In this document: in pieces, positions 17,235 to 25,534 of the stretch
How positions within the stretch are numbered: the stretch's first letter is position 1
How the letters are laid out: each line of letters starts with the position of its first letter
The notes under the pieces: generated by a model
Told to the model about the DNA's origin: nothing
What the model saw: only the letters and a program-made list of their open reading frames with translations
Database searches by the model: none
Program-made: the position numbers and the translations under genes
From: Algoriphagus sp. AGSA1
GTDB lineage: Bacteria; Bacteroidota; Bacteroidia; Cytophagales; Cyclobacteriaceae
NCBI RefSeq assembly: GCF_021390545.1
Contig: NZ_JAJUWR010000001.1
Span: forward strand, 124,001-188,000
Direction of reading: 5' to 3'
Length of the DNA: 64,000 nucleotides

Positions 17235-18386
17235 ATGTCAAACAATCTTGAATTCCTCCACTTCGATATTTTTTCGGCAATTATTTTGGCAGGTTCAGTA
17301 CAAGGGCTGTTTCTGTTTTTGCTGCTTATTACCAAGCAACAAAAACAGCCTTATCACAATTTGATTCTGGCAATGGTAGTCCTATCCTGTTCTTTAATCC
17401 TTTTTGAGATTTTTTTGGGTTATAGTGGGTTAATGTATCAGGTATTGTTTTTAGTAGACTATTCAGAACCTTTAATATTTGCTATGGGCCCACTCATTTT
17501 TCTTTTAGTCAGAAGTATGGGGGGCGAGCAGTACAGGAAGGCCGAATGGTTGCACTTTTTGCCTTTTGTATTTTATTTCCTTTATCACATGCCCTTTATG
17601 TTGGAAAACGATGACGTCAAGTTCAATGCGTTCCTCTGGGCGTTTCATCCTGAACGGGCACCTATAGACGCTGTCCACAAATTCCCATTTGATCCACTGC
17701 ATATCAGGCGCAACCTGAACATCGTAGCGCTTATTCATTTTATCCTGTACCTTTTCCTTACTGTGTACAAAGGGAAAAAACTCCGGCAGAATGCGCACAT
17801 CAATCCATATTTTCTATCCTGGATTAAGGTATTGCCAATCTCGCTTTTTGTTGTGGTTATCTTATACTTTGTTGTGAAATCAAGCTTTGAAAATGATCTG
17901 GGAGATCACTTACTGGCTTCCTTTCTCACTTTGCTGCTCTTCTTTATCAGTTATAAGATGTTGACAGATTCCGGTTTTTTTCAACCGCTGGCTCAATTGA
18001 AATATGAAAAATCCACCCTAACTGATGAAGGTAAATTAACCATCCTGAATAAGTTACAAGCGTTAGAGCTGACAGACTTTTTTCTTGAACCTTCCATCAG
18101 TCTTTCTGAATTGGCCAAACGGTTGAATACAAGCCCGCACTATTTGTCACAGGTACTTAATGAGAGTATAGGCAAAAGTTTCTTCGAGTATGTGGGAGCG
18201 CTCAGGATCATAAAAGCGCAAGAATTACTTTTGGATCAGAAAACCCGGCATCTGAAGATTGATGAAATTGCCGAGATGAGCGGTTATCTTTCAAAATCAG
18301 CTTTTAGCGCGGCTTTCAAAAAACTGACAGGCACCACGCCGGGAGAATTCAGAAAAACAGGCAAAAGTTCAGGTGCTATTTTATAA
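17235..18386 (+). CDS. AraC-family regulator with N-terminal multi-pass membrane sensor domain
   Basis: 383 residues. The first ~240 form six to seven TM helices (for example IILAGSVQGLFLFLLLIT, then VLPISLFVVVILYFVV). The C-terminal ~105 are an AraC-type double HTH (SLSELAKRLNTSPHYLSQV and IDEIAEMSGYLSKSAFSAAF, ending TPGEFRKTG). Such membrane-anchored regulators are common in Bacteroidota; the signal is unknown. It is 71 bp upstream of the acyltransferase gene on the same strand, which may be its target or operon partner. Confidence 0.92.
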   Translation: MSNNLEFLHFDIFSAIILAGSVQGLFLFLLLITKQQKQPYHNLILAMVVLSCSLILFEIFLGYSGLMYQVLFLVDYSEPLIFAMGPLIFLLVRSMGGEQYRKAEWLHFLPFVFYFLYHMPFMLENDDVKFNAFLWAFHPERAPIDAVHKFPFDPLHIRRNLNIVALIHFILYLFLTVYKGKKLRQNAHINPYFLSWIKVLPISLFVVVILYFVVKSSFENDLGDHLLASFLTLLLFFISYKMLTDSGFFQPLAQLKYEKSTLTDEGKLTILNKLQALELTDFFLEPSISLSELAKRLNTSPHYLSQVLNESIGKSFFEYVGALRIIKAQELLLDQKTRHLKIDEIAEMSGYLSKSAFSAAFKKLTGTTPGEFRKTGKSSGAIL

Positions 18387-18457
18387 TGCAGTACTCCTAA
18401 CTGATCGGAAAAGTCAATTGAATCCTGCTGTTTGTCATTTCTTTGTCAAAAAAAGAT

Positions 18458-19639
18458 ATGACAACACAGATGAGATTAAGACGCTATGAATTGGATTGGT
18501 TAAGGGTAATAGCCTTTGCCCTACTTGTTTTTTTTCATACAGGTATGTTTTTTGTAAGTTGGGACTGGCACATCAAAAATAACGTGATCAGTGAGGCTAT
18601 TGAATGGCCTATGATTTTTCTGAGTCAATGGAGAATGTCTCTTATTTTTTTGATATCAGGCGCCGGGGTTTATTATGCCATGGGATATAAAAGTCCTAAG
18701 ATGTTCGTAAGGGATCGTCTTAAAAGGATACTCGTCCCTCTAGTGGCGGGGATAATCCTTGTGGTACCGCCACAGGTTTTTCTGGAGCGCTTGGCTCAGG
18801 GCGCCGAATTTGGCTATTTTGAGTTTTATCTGACTTTTCTAAAATTTGAGCCTTACCCCAATGGAAATTTCAGTTGGCATCACCTTTGGTTTTTGGTCTA
18901 TATACTAGTTTACAGCTTGTGTTTTTTGCCTTTGCTTCATCAAATTCGCCAAAAGAACTTTTCATTTAATTGGGTAAGCAGTTGGATGATCATCGTATTG
19001 CCGGGATTGTGGCTCGGTATAGGTGAAAGCTGGTTGAGGCCTCTTTTCCCTACCACAGGTGCATTTATCGATGATTGGGCAAATCATTTTCTTTACATCA
19101 GCATTTTTGTTTTAGGCTTCATATTAATAAGTTCCGAATATCTGCAGGAGAAAATCCAACGCTTAAGATGGTATAGCCTTGGAGTGGCTCTTTTGCTTAT
19201 AAGCATACTCTACAGTCAGTTCTGGCTATCCAACACGGGATTTGTTTTAGTCGGAGAGGTTGTGTACCGGTATATTGTCTCACTCAATCGCTGGTGCTGG
19301 CTTATTGCCATTTTGGGGTTTGCAATTCAGCATCTCAATAAGAAAAACCGTTCGCTTAAGGTATTGAATGAAATGGTATATCCATTCTATATTCTTCACC
19401 AAACCGTTATTGTTATTCTGGCTTTTTATTTCAAGGATATGCCTTGGTCCGTAGGCGGGAAATTCAGCATTATCTTAATAGGGACCTTTGCTATCTGTTA
19501 TGTACTTATTCGGTATTTGATTATGAGGGTCAATATGTTAAGGCTTCCTTTTGGACTCAAACCCTATCAGAAACTGAAAAATCGAAATGTGGTCTTGCAA
19601 TCCGACAAGCAAGTGCTTCAAAAATCGGGCGTAAGTTAA
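18458..19639 (+). CDS. Membrane acyltransferase, acyltransferase-3 family
   Basis: 393 residues from ATG 18458; a TTG five codons upstream is less likely. About ten TM helices. The opening RRYELDWLRVIAFALLVFFH contains the RxxxLDxLR...H motif of the OafA/MdoC (acyltransferase-3) family, which transfers acetyl or succinyl groups to surface glycans or glucans in the inner membrane. SWHHLWFLVYILVY matches the second conserved motif of glucan succinyl/acetyl transferases. The acceptor is unknown. It follows the membrane AraC regulator and is followed by a strong hairpin. Confidence 0.9.
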   Translation: MTTQMRLRRYELDWLRVIAFALLVFFHTGMFFVSWDWHIKNNVISEAIEWPMIFLSQWRMSLIFLISGAGVYYAMGYKSPKMFVRDRLKRILVPLVAGIILVVPPQVFLERLAQGAEFGYFEFYLTFLKFEPYPNGNFSWHHLWFLVYILVYSLCFLPLLHQIRQKNFSFNWVSSWMIIVLPGLWLGIGESWLRPLFPTTGAFIDDWANHFLYISIFVLGFILISSEYLQEKIQRLRWYSLGVALLLISILYSQFWLSNTGFVLVGEVVYRYIVSLNRWCWLIAILGFAIQHLNKKNRSLKVLNEMVYPFYILHQTVIVILAFYFKDMPWSVGGKFSIILIGTFAICYVLIRYLIMRVNMLRLPFGLKPYQKLKNRNVVLQSDKQVLQKSGVS

Positions 19640-20046
19640 GTTACACTAAAACGTAGGGCTGTTCAAAAATCCTTTAACCGGGCTTTAGGTTTAGTAGTAG
19701 CCGCTGTTCCCATTTGATCGATGGGAACAGCGGCTATATGAGGAGCTATATCTCATTTTGGATTCTCGAATGAACTATAGGGAGACTTTTCAGACGGATT
19801 AGGCAGGGTGCTTGTAGCAGTAGCATATTCTGCCCTAGTATGAGGATATGAAGGGGGGAGCTGTCACAGAGATAACATTTCCCGGATAAGGACAGCCCAG
19901 ATGCCTATCTGGTTTATTTCAGTTTTTTTACCGGGGACAAGGTGAGCTATCTTTCTATTTACTCTGTCCAAGTGAAGAATCTGTCAACTATTACTTTCTT
20001 AGTTTTTGGGGAGAGGAGAGTCTTTTCGTACCAAGTGCGTATTTCA
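19640..20046. other. Convergent intergenic region
   Basis: About 400 bp between the 3' ends of the acyltransferase (+) and the VOC protein (-). It contains the hairpin at 19698-19736 and, at 19660, AGGGCTGTTCAAAAATCC, which loosely resembles an IS end. No gene is supported; the longest ORF here runs into the antisense of the VOC gene. Confidence 0.4.
19698..19736. terminator. Perfect 16-bp inverted repeat, probable bidirectional terminator
   Basis: Arms TAGCCGCTGTTCCCAT and ATGGGAACAGCGGCTA with a 7-base loop, between two convergent genes. There is no U-run on either side, so it could also be a REP-like element rather than a classical intrinsic terminator. Confidence 0.5.
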
Positions 20047-20451
20047 CTAGTCAGAAATCCCCAATACCCACCGTACATCAAATGGATCCGTGAGCTCAAT
20101 CAGTTTTTGGTCATCGTGATTCCCGTCAAAAGACTTCGTTTCATCACCCAGCAGTTTTTCAATTAGCTCCCTTCTTTCATCCCTGTCTTTGCATCCTAAA
20201 AAAATAGAAATATAGTTTCCCAACTTTCTTCCTTCGTTGTGTACCAGATCCGAGCCGTGGATGGTTATCCCCTCTGCAAGCAGTGATCCGCTCACTACAA
20301 TTTCCTTATTGGCAGGCAACTTATTTTCAAATGATTTCAACCGCAATACACCTCCAAAGCAAGATTGGTAAAAGGTGAGTGCCTTTTTACAATTTCCGGA
20401 GAAGGTTATAAAAACGGCACTCATTGCTTTATAATCAGTATGTGCTATCAT
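20047..20451 (-). CDS. VOC/glyoxalase-superfamily protein (PhnB-like)
   Basis: 134 residues with the vicinal-oxygen-chelate pattern: a first beta-alpha unit (AVFITFSGNCKKALTFYQSCFGG), GITIHGSD in the strand position, and DPFDVRWVLGI at the end, as in PhnB-like proteins. The start could be residue 10 (MSAVF). It is the last gene of a minus-strand cluster of small proteins (two SRPBCC, one DoxX) facing a GlxA-type regulator. The substrate is unknown; the family includes glyoxalases and metal-binding resistance proteins. Confidence 0.82.
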   Translation of the reverse strand: MIAHTDYKAMSAVFITFSGNCKKALTFYQSCFGGVLRLKSFENKLPANKEIVVSGSLLAEGITIHGSDLVHNEGRKLGNYISIFLGCKDRDERRELIEKLLGDETKSFDGNHDDQKLIELTDPFDVRWVLGISD

Positions 20452-20462
20452 GTTGGATTAAA

Positions 20463-20912
20463 TCAGGCATCCGGAATTTCAGGTTCGACCAGTTTTATCA
20501 ATTTCTCCAGGGATTCCTGCCAGCCCAGGTAGCACATTTCAGCTGGTATAACATCTGGAATTCCTTCTTGTAACACCTTGAGCTCAGTGCCACAGGAGAC
20601 TTTTTGAAGCTGTATCGTGGTTGTCATTTCGCCGGGGAGATTAGGGTCGTCAAACCTATCGGTATATTTAATAAGTTCGTTGGGCTTTATTTCCAGGTAT
20701 TCACCCCCAAAGGAATGGCCGTTTCCGGTACTGAAATTAATAAAGGTCATTTTAAACGATTCCCCTACCTTAAAATTCATTTCCTGCACCGTGCAGAGAA
20801 AGCCATAAGGAGGAAACCAAAAGGAATTGGCTACAGGGTCTGAAAATGCCCGAAATACCTTTTCAGGGCTTGCTTTGATTACTCTGTGTAATGAGACTGA
20901 GTTGTTTTTCAT
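20463..20912 (-). CDS. SRPBCC/AHSA1-domain protein
   Basis: 149 residues beginning with the AHSA1 hallmark HRVIKASPEKVFRAFSDP, with the FGGEYLEIKPNELIKYTDRF core and the terminal helix GWQESLEKLIKLV. A cytosolic START-like hydrophobic-ligand cavity is expected. It is 11 bp upstream of the VOC gene in transcription order, so they are probably co-transcribed. The ligand is unknown; a second, diverged SRPBCC protein is encoded at 21340. Confidence 0.88.
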   Translation of the reverse strand: MKNNSVSLHRVIKASPEKVFRAFSDPVANSFWFPPYGFLCTVQEMNFKVGESFKMTFINFSTGNGHSFGGEYLEIKPNELIKYTDRFDDPNLPGEMTTTIQLQKVSCGTELKVLQEGIPDVIPAEMCYLGWQESLEKLIKLVEPEIPDA

Positions 20913-20940
20913 GATTTATATAGTTTTATTTTTAACCAGT

Positions 20941-21324
20941 TCATTTTGATTGTCCATGCTTTTGAATCTTGCCGTTATAGATATAGGAAACTGCAAGGAT
21001 GCCCAACACTACAAGAGGCATTAACATAAATCCGATGTTTTGATCTACACAGGCATGGCTGATAAACGCATAGATCAAGCTAAAGGTCAAGCCTGCGTAA
21101 GCCCACTCCCTAAGCTTGGCGGGCACGCCGGGAACTGAAATAGCTAGTACTCCCAAGACTTTACTGAAAATAAGGGCATAGGCAAAGTAATCGGGGTAGC
21201 CCAACGGCTTGGTGCCTGCATTCACATATTCCGGTGCAAATAATACAGTGCCAAGTGGCATTACTCCCTCCCACAGAAGGATGATGGTAGTTGCCGTCCA
21301 AAAGATTGTTTTGTTTTTCTTCAT
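20941..21324 (-). CDS. DoxX-family small membrane protein
   Basis: 127 residues with four TM helices (TATTIILLWEGVMPLG; YFAYALIFSKVLGVLAI; WAYAGLTFSLIYAFIS; MLMPLVVLGILAVSYIY). The PLGYPDYFAYAL / KVLGVLA pattern is that of DoxX-like proteins, often linked to redox or detoxification functions. It sits between the two SRPBCC genes, 15 bp after the upstream one and 28 bp before the next. Confidence 0.85.
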   Translation of the reverse strand: MKKNKTIFWTATTIILLWEGVMPLGTVLFAPEYVNAGTKPLGYPDYFAYALIFSKVLGVLAISVPGVPAKLREWAYAGLTFSLIYAFISHACVDQNIGFMLMPLVVLGILAVSYIYNGKIQKHGQSK

Positions 21325-21339
21325 GATAAGAGGTGTTGG

Positions 21340-21765
21340 TTATTGATTTTTTGATTCCACATAGCTTACAAAACTGTTTAAAATAGCCTGCCATCCTTGT
21401 CTCTGAAATTCAGGATCATTTTCGGTTTCCGCATCAAAGGTGGTTTCTATAAGGGTCTCACCGTTTTGTCCAGAAAACAACGTGGTAGCCTTTCTTCCAT
21501 CACTCATTGTATAGGTGATCTCCTTATGCAGCTCCACGGTATCATAGGTTCCTTCAAAATCGAATCCGAAACTCCCATCTTTTGCTTCCATTCTATTCTT
21601 GAACTTTCCACCGGATATCAGGTCGTTTTCACTACTTGGGCAATGCCAACTCGGATCCGGGCTGTTCCATTGCACAATGTCGGCAGGGGTATTCCATGCC
21701 TTCCAGACTTTCTCCACAGGAGCATTTACTGTGGCTTCTACTTTAATCCTGGTTGTTTTGGTCAT
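21340..21765 (-). CDS. SRPBCC/AHSA1-domain protein, second copy
   Basis: 141 residues. Starts IKVEATVNAPVEKVWKAWNT, followed by DIVQWNSPDPSWHCPS, typical of AHSA1-like proteins, and ends with a C-terminal helix (GWQAILNSFVSYVES). First gene of the minus-strand cluster, divergent from the GlxA-type regulator at 21911 with 145 bp between starts, so the regulator probably acts on this operon (inference). Confidence 0.88.
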   Translation of the reverse strand: MTKTTRIKVEATVNAPVEKVWKAWNTPADIVQWNSPDPSWHCPSSENDLISGGKFKNRMEAKDGSFGFDFEGTYDTVELHKEITYTMSDGRKATTLFSGQNGETLIETTFDAETENDPEFQRQGWQAILNSFVSYVESKNQ

Positions 21766-21910
21766 GTTATTTAGTGTTTTGTGTTTGTTAGATTTTATGA
21801 TGTAAAATTACTGCCGCCCAGGCGACCTTATATGTTGTGAAAATGACAATATCAGGGGTGGATAATGCCAAGGCAATGCTTATCTTAGGTTGATTTTTAA
21901 TTTAAATGCA

Positions 21911-22888
21911 ATGCGGATTTCAGTCTTTGTCCCTCAATATGGGGTAATTGAGGCGGTGACGCCACCATTTCGAAGTTTTAATACAGCCAATGAGTTTTTG
22001 ACAACCTTCGGTAAGAAGCCCGTTTTCGAGGTGGAATATGTGGGCTTAAATGAATATGTACCTGCCAATAATGGAGAATATACCATTAAAACGAATAGGT
22101 TGCTTAAGGAGGTTTCATACACTGATTTACTGATTATTCCCCCCACATTCGGAGATACTGAAAAAGGAATACAAGCTAATCTTGAAGCTATTCCTTATTT
22201 CAAAAGCCTGTATGCGAACGGAGCCCGTCTTGCCAGTTTATGCATCGGGGCTTTTCTATTGGCGGAAACAGGCCTGCTAAATGGTAAAAAATGCTCTACC
22301 CACTGGGCACATGTGGAGGAGTTCAGGGGGAAATATCCCGAAGTGGAAGTGGCGGACGGAGCGATTATTACAGAACACGACAATATCTACAGCAGTGGGG
22401 GAGCCAGCAGTTTATGGAATTTAATTCTGTACCTCATTGAAAAGTATTCCGATAGGGAAACCGCGATATTGATTTCAAAATATTTTGCCCTGGATATGGG
22501 GAGGGACAGTCAGTCACAGTTTGCGATCTTCAGAGGCCAACGGTCCCATGAGGATCAGGAAATCCAACTCGTGCAGGATTATATTGAGGCCCATTATGAA
22601 GAAAAAATAACGGTGGAATGCCTGGCAAGTTTAATCAATACCAGTAGAAGAACCTTTGAAAGAAGATTTAAGGCGGCCACCAACAATACCCCAATAGAAT
22701 ACACACAGAGAGTGAGAATTGAGGCGGCCAAAAAATTCTTTGAAGCCTCCAGAAAAAATGTATCCGAAATCATGTTTGATGTAGGCTATACCGATACCAA
22801 AGCCTTCCGGGATATTTTCAAAAAAATCACAGGACTTACACCCATTGAGTACAGAAATAAGTTTGCGCGTGTGGGGTATGAGGTTTGA
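21911..22888 (+). CDS. GlxA-type transcriptional regulator: DJ-1/PfpI domain plus AraC HTH
   Basis: 325 residues from ATG 21911; a TTG seven codons upstream is rejected. Residues 1-180 are a DJ-1/PfpI-like sensor fold with the nucleophile-elbow cysteine in ARLASLCIGAFLLAETGLL. About 220-320 is the AraC domain (CLASLINTSRRTFERRFK and SEIMFDVGYTDTKAFRDIFK, ending GLTPIEYR). Regulators of this type sense small metabolites, aldehydes or amines. It is divergent from the SRPBCC/DoxX/VOC cluster, its likely target. Confidence 0.92.
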   Translation: MRISVFVPQYGVIEAVTPPFRSFNTANEFLTTFGKKPVFEVEYVGLNEYVPANNGEYTIKTNRLLKEVSYTDLLIIPPTFGDTEKGIQANLEAIPYFKSLYANGARLASLCIGAFLLAETGLLNGKKCSTHWAHVEEFRGKYPEVEVADGAIITEHDNIYSSGGASSLWNLILYLIEKYSDRETAILISKYFALDMGRDSQSQFAIFRGQRSHEDQEIQLVQDYIEAHYEEKITVECLASLINTSRRTFERRFKAATNNTPIEYTQRVRIEAAKKFFEASRKNVSEIMFDVGYTDTKAFRDIFKKITGLTPIEYRNKFARVGYEV

Positions 22889-22993
22889 GATCTAAATGGG
22901 AGTTTTTTAGGGAGCATCTCAGCTTATGTGGAGCATATAAGGGGCATTTTACAGGGTCAAACTCCTTCTCCTAAAGGCAATCCGTTGTATCAT

Positions 22994-25315
22994 TTATCCA
23001 CCTGTTTGATCAACCGCACCCTCCTTCAATAAAGATGTCACCAGCTCTACGGTTAACGGTTTCTTGCCCGCTTTTTCCCTGAGGGAATCAAAAGCGTATC
23101 TAAAGTCACATCCCTCTTTGTAAGCACTGCATCCATAGGCTGTTTTACCCCTGATTATTGTTCCTTTTTTGCACAAAGGGCAGGGAATGACCGGAGGAGT
23201 TTTTTTAGAAGCAGGAGAATTGGCCGGTTTCTTTTCTTCCAAAACGAGTTGCAACCTGTCATTGAAGCGTAGCAAACCTTCTTTTTCTCCTGTAGGGGTT
23301 TTGAATCCTTTTAAGTGGACAGTGGATCCTTTCTGGAGCAAACGCAAGTATTGATTCTCTGATATTTTCTTTCCTTCGAAGGAAAAAGGAAGTAAAAAAC
23401 CGCATCCTTTTTTGTAGGCACTGCACCCATAACTCGACTTTCCTTTTAGCAAAGCCCCTTCCTTGCATTTTGGACAAGAATGACCCAATATTGCAGTTGC
23501 CGTTGTTTTTTTTTCTTTTTCAGGAGCCTTGATTTCAGTGGGTTGGGATAGTTTGACATGATTTTGCTCCATCATAACTTCGACCACCAGTTGCGCCACC
23601 ATTTGCTTCATGTTGTTTACAAAAGCACCCGCATGAAAATTCCCTTTTTCTATCTCTTTCAATTGCTTTTCCCACTGTCCTGTCAGCTCTGCTGAGGTCA
23701 GCAGGTTGTTCTTGATGATATCGATCAATTGCATGCCTGTTTCGGTGGGCAAAATCTGCTTTTTATTCCGTTCAATGTATTGGCGCCTGAACAGGGTTTC
23801 GATAATATTTGCCCGGGTAGAAGGGCGACCAATGCCGTTCTCTTTCATTAGCTCCCGCATCTCTTCGTCGTCCACTTGTTTGCCGGCAGTTTCCATGCCT
23901 CTCAACAGGGTCGCTTCTGTATAGTGTTTGGGTGGTTTGGTTTCTTTCTCCAGGAAAGAAGGTTCATGCGGTCCTTTTTCCCCTTTTTTAAAGATGGGGA
24001 GCTCATCCTTCTCTTTTTTATCTTTACCGTCAGCTGTCTCAAAAACAACCCGCCAGCCTTTTTCTAAAATCACCTTTCCGGTTGTCTTGAACGGAACAGT
24101 ATCCACTTTTCCCAATACTGTGGTATTGGCCACCACACAATCATCATAGAACACCGCTATGAACCGCTTTGCGATAATGTCGTACACTTTCAGGTGATTG
24201 CCGTGCAAACCAGCTTCCATGCCTGTAGGAATAATGGCATGGTGATCGGTTATTTTTTTATCATTGAAAACCTTGGTGGATTTTTTTAGTTTTTTGCCCA
24301 AAACAGCTTGAGTCAACGATTTATAATTCGTTAGTTTCTCTAAGATTCCGGGCGTTTTGGGGTAAATATCATTTGGTAAAAAGATGGTATCTACTCTTGG
24401 GTAGGTGATTGCTTTTTGTTCATAAAGTTGTTGGGCAATTTTAAGTGTTTCCTCGGCAGAAAGGCCAAACTTGTTATTGCAGTACACCTGTAATCCTGTG
24501 AGATCAAAAAGCTTTGGTGCGTATTCCTTCCCTTTTTTCTTTTCGATGGAGATGACTTCAAAATCATGTTCTTTTACTGTTTTGGCAAAAGCCTCTCCCT
24601 CTTCTTTCTTCAAAAACTTTCCTTCCTCACAGTTAAACACAGTTTCTCTATAGACCGTTTGTAACTCCCAGTAAGGTTGTGGCTGAAAATTTTGGATTTC
24701 TTTAAATCGGTTCACGATCATGGCCAGGGTAGGTGTTTGGACTCTACCTATGGACAGCACTTGTTTGTATCCGCCATGTTTGACCGTATATAAGCGCGTG
24801 GCGTTTATTCCCAACAACCAATCCCCGATTGCCCTGGAATATCCCGCATAATACAGATTATCGTACTTGGCAGAAGGCTGCAGTTTTTCGAAGCCTTCTT
24901 TAATGGCCTCTGCGGTCAGCGATGAAATCCATAAGCGTTTGACTTCCCCCTTGTACTCTGCCTGTTCGATCACCCATCGCTGGATCAGCTCTCCCTCTTG
25001 ACCGGCATCCCCACAGTTGATAACAAGAGTGGCAGTCTCAAACAGTTTTTTTACAATTTCAAATTGCTTCTTGATCCCTGGGTTATCTACAACTTTGGTT
25101 TTGAACTTCTGGGGAAGCATCGGAAGGTGACTTAGGCTCCAGCTCTTCCAATGCGGTTCATAATCGTTCGGTTCAAATAAGGTACAAAAGTGTCCGAATG
25201 TGTAGGTTACGATATATCCATTCCCTTCATAGTACCCATTCTTTCTATCAGTAGCTCCAAGAACAGCTGAGATTTCACGGGCGACACTTGGCTTTTCGGC
25301 AATACAAACTATCAT
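22994..25315 (-). CDS. topB: DNA topoisomerase III
   Basis: 773 residues from ATG at 25315; an upstream TTG is less likely. Type IA topoisomerase that relaxes and decatenates DNA. The N-terminal Toprim domain starts VCIAEKPSVAREI. The catalytic tyrosine lies in ITYPRVDT (V where YPRTD is usual). GRVQTPTLAMIVNRF and RPSTRANIIETLF are conserved core motifs. The C-terminus carries two topoisomerase zinc-finger repeats (CPKCKEG...GCSAYKKGC and CPLCKKG...GCSAYKEGC). Normal length for the family. TopB is found both on chromosomes and in conjugative elements; no conjugation gene is nearby, so it appears chromosomal. Confidence 0.95.
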   Translation of the reverse strand: MIVCIAEKPSVAREISAVLGATDRKNGYYEGNGYIVTYTFGHFCTLFEPNDYEPHWKSWSLSHLPMLPQKFKTKVVDNPGIKKQFEIVKKLFETATLVINCGDAGQEGELIQRWVIEQAEYKGEVKRLWISSLTAEAIKEGFEKLQPSAKYDNLYYAGYSRAIGDWLLGINATRLYTVKHGGYKQVLSIGRVQTPTLAMIVNRFKEIQNFQPQPYWELQTVYRETVFNCEEGKFLKKEEGEAFAKTVKEHDFEVISIEKKKGKEYAPKLFDLTGLQVYCNNKFGLSAEETLKIAQQLYEQKAITYPRVDTIFLPNDIYPKTPGILEKLTNYKSLTQAVLGKKLKKSTKVFNDKKITDHHAIIPTGMEAGLHGNHLKVYDIIAKRFIAVFYDDCVVANTTVLGKVDTVPFKTTGKVILEKGWRVVFETADGKDKKEKDELPIFKKGEKGPHEPSFLEKETKPPKHYTEATLLRGMETAGKQVDDEEMRELMKENGIGRPSTRANIIETLFRRQYIERNKKQILPTETGMQLIDIIKNNLLTSAELTGQWEKQLKEIEKGNFHAGAFVNNMKQMVAQLVVEVMMEQNHVKLSQPTEIKAPEKEKKTTATAILGHSCPKCKEGALLKGKSSYGCSAYKKGCGFLLPFSFEGKKISENQYLRLLQKGSTVHLKGFKTPTGEKEGLLRFNDRLQLVLEEKKPANSPASKKTPPVIPCPLCKKGTIIRGKTAYGCSAYKEGCDFRYAFDSLREKAGKKPLTVELVTSLLKEGAVDQTGG

Positions 25316-25534
25316 CTGAAGCAAAAATAGCTAAAATAGCATGAGCGTGACGGGCTGCTGGCGTAGTAAAGTATTGGAAAATAAAGTAAACGCTGTGAGC
25401 CAAACTGTTAATGATTATTCTTCCAAACGATGATACAGATGGGAAATGCTCATTACATATTCCTGGCCTAAGATTAGGTCGAGATGAAGGGGGGATGATC
25501 ATTTATCCAAACTTGCCTAAGAAATCTTTTTGAC

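Noticed and set aside
19942..20166. 74-aa ORF in the convergent intergenic region
   Set aside because: Runs antisense into the VOC gene and lacks any domain or conserved pattern.
25316..25324. TTG start of topoisomerase III
   Set aside because: ATG three codons downstream starts exactly at the Toprim motif; the TTG is not needed.
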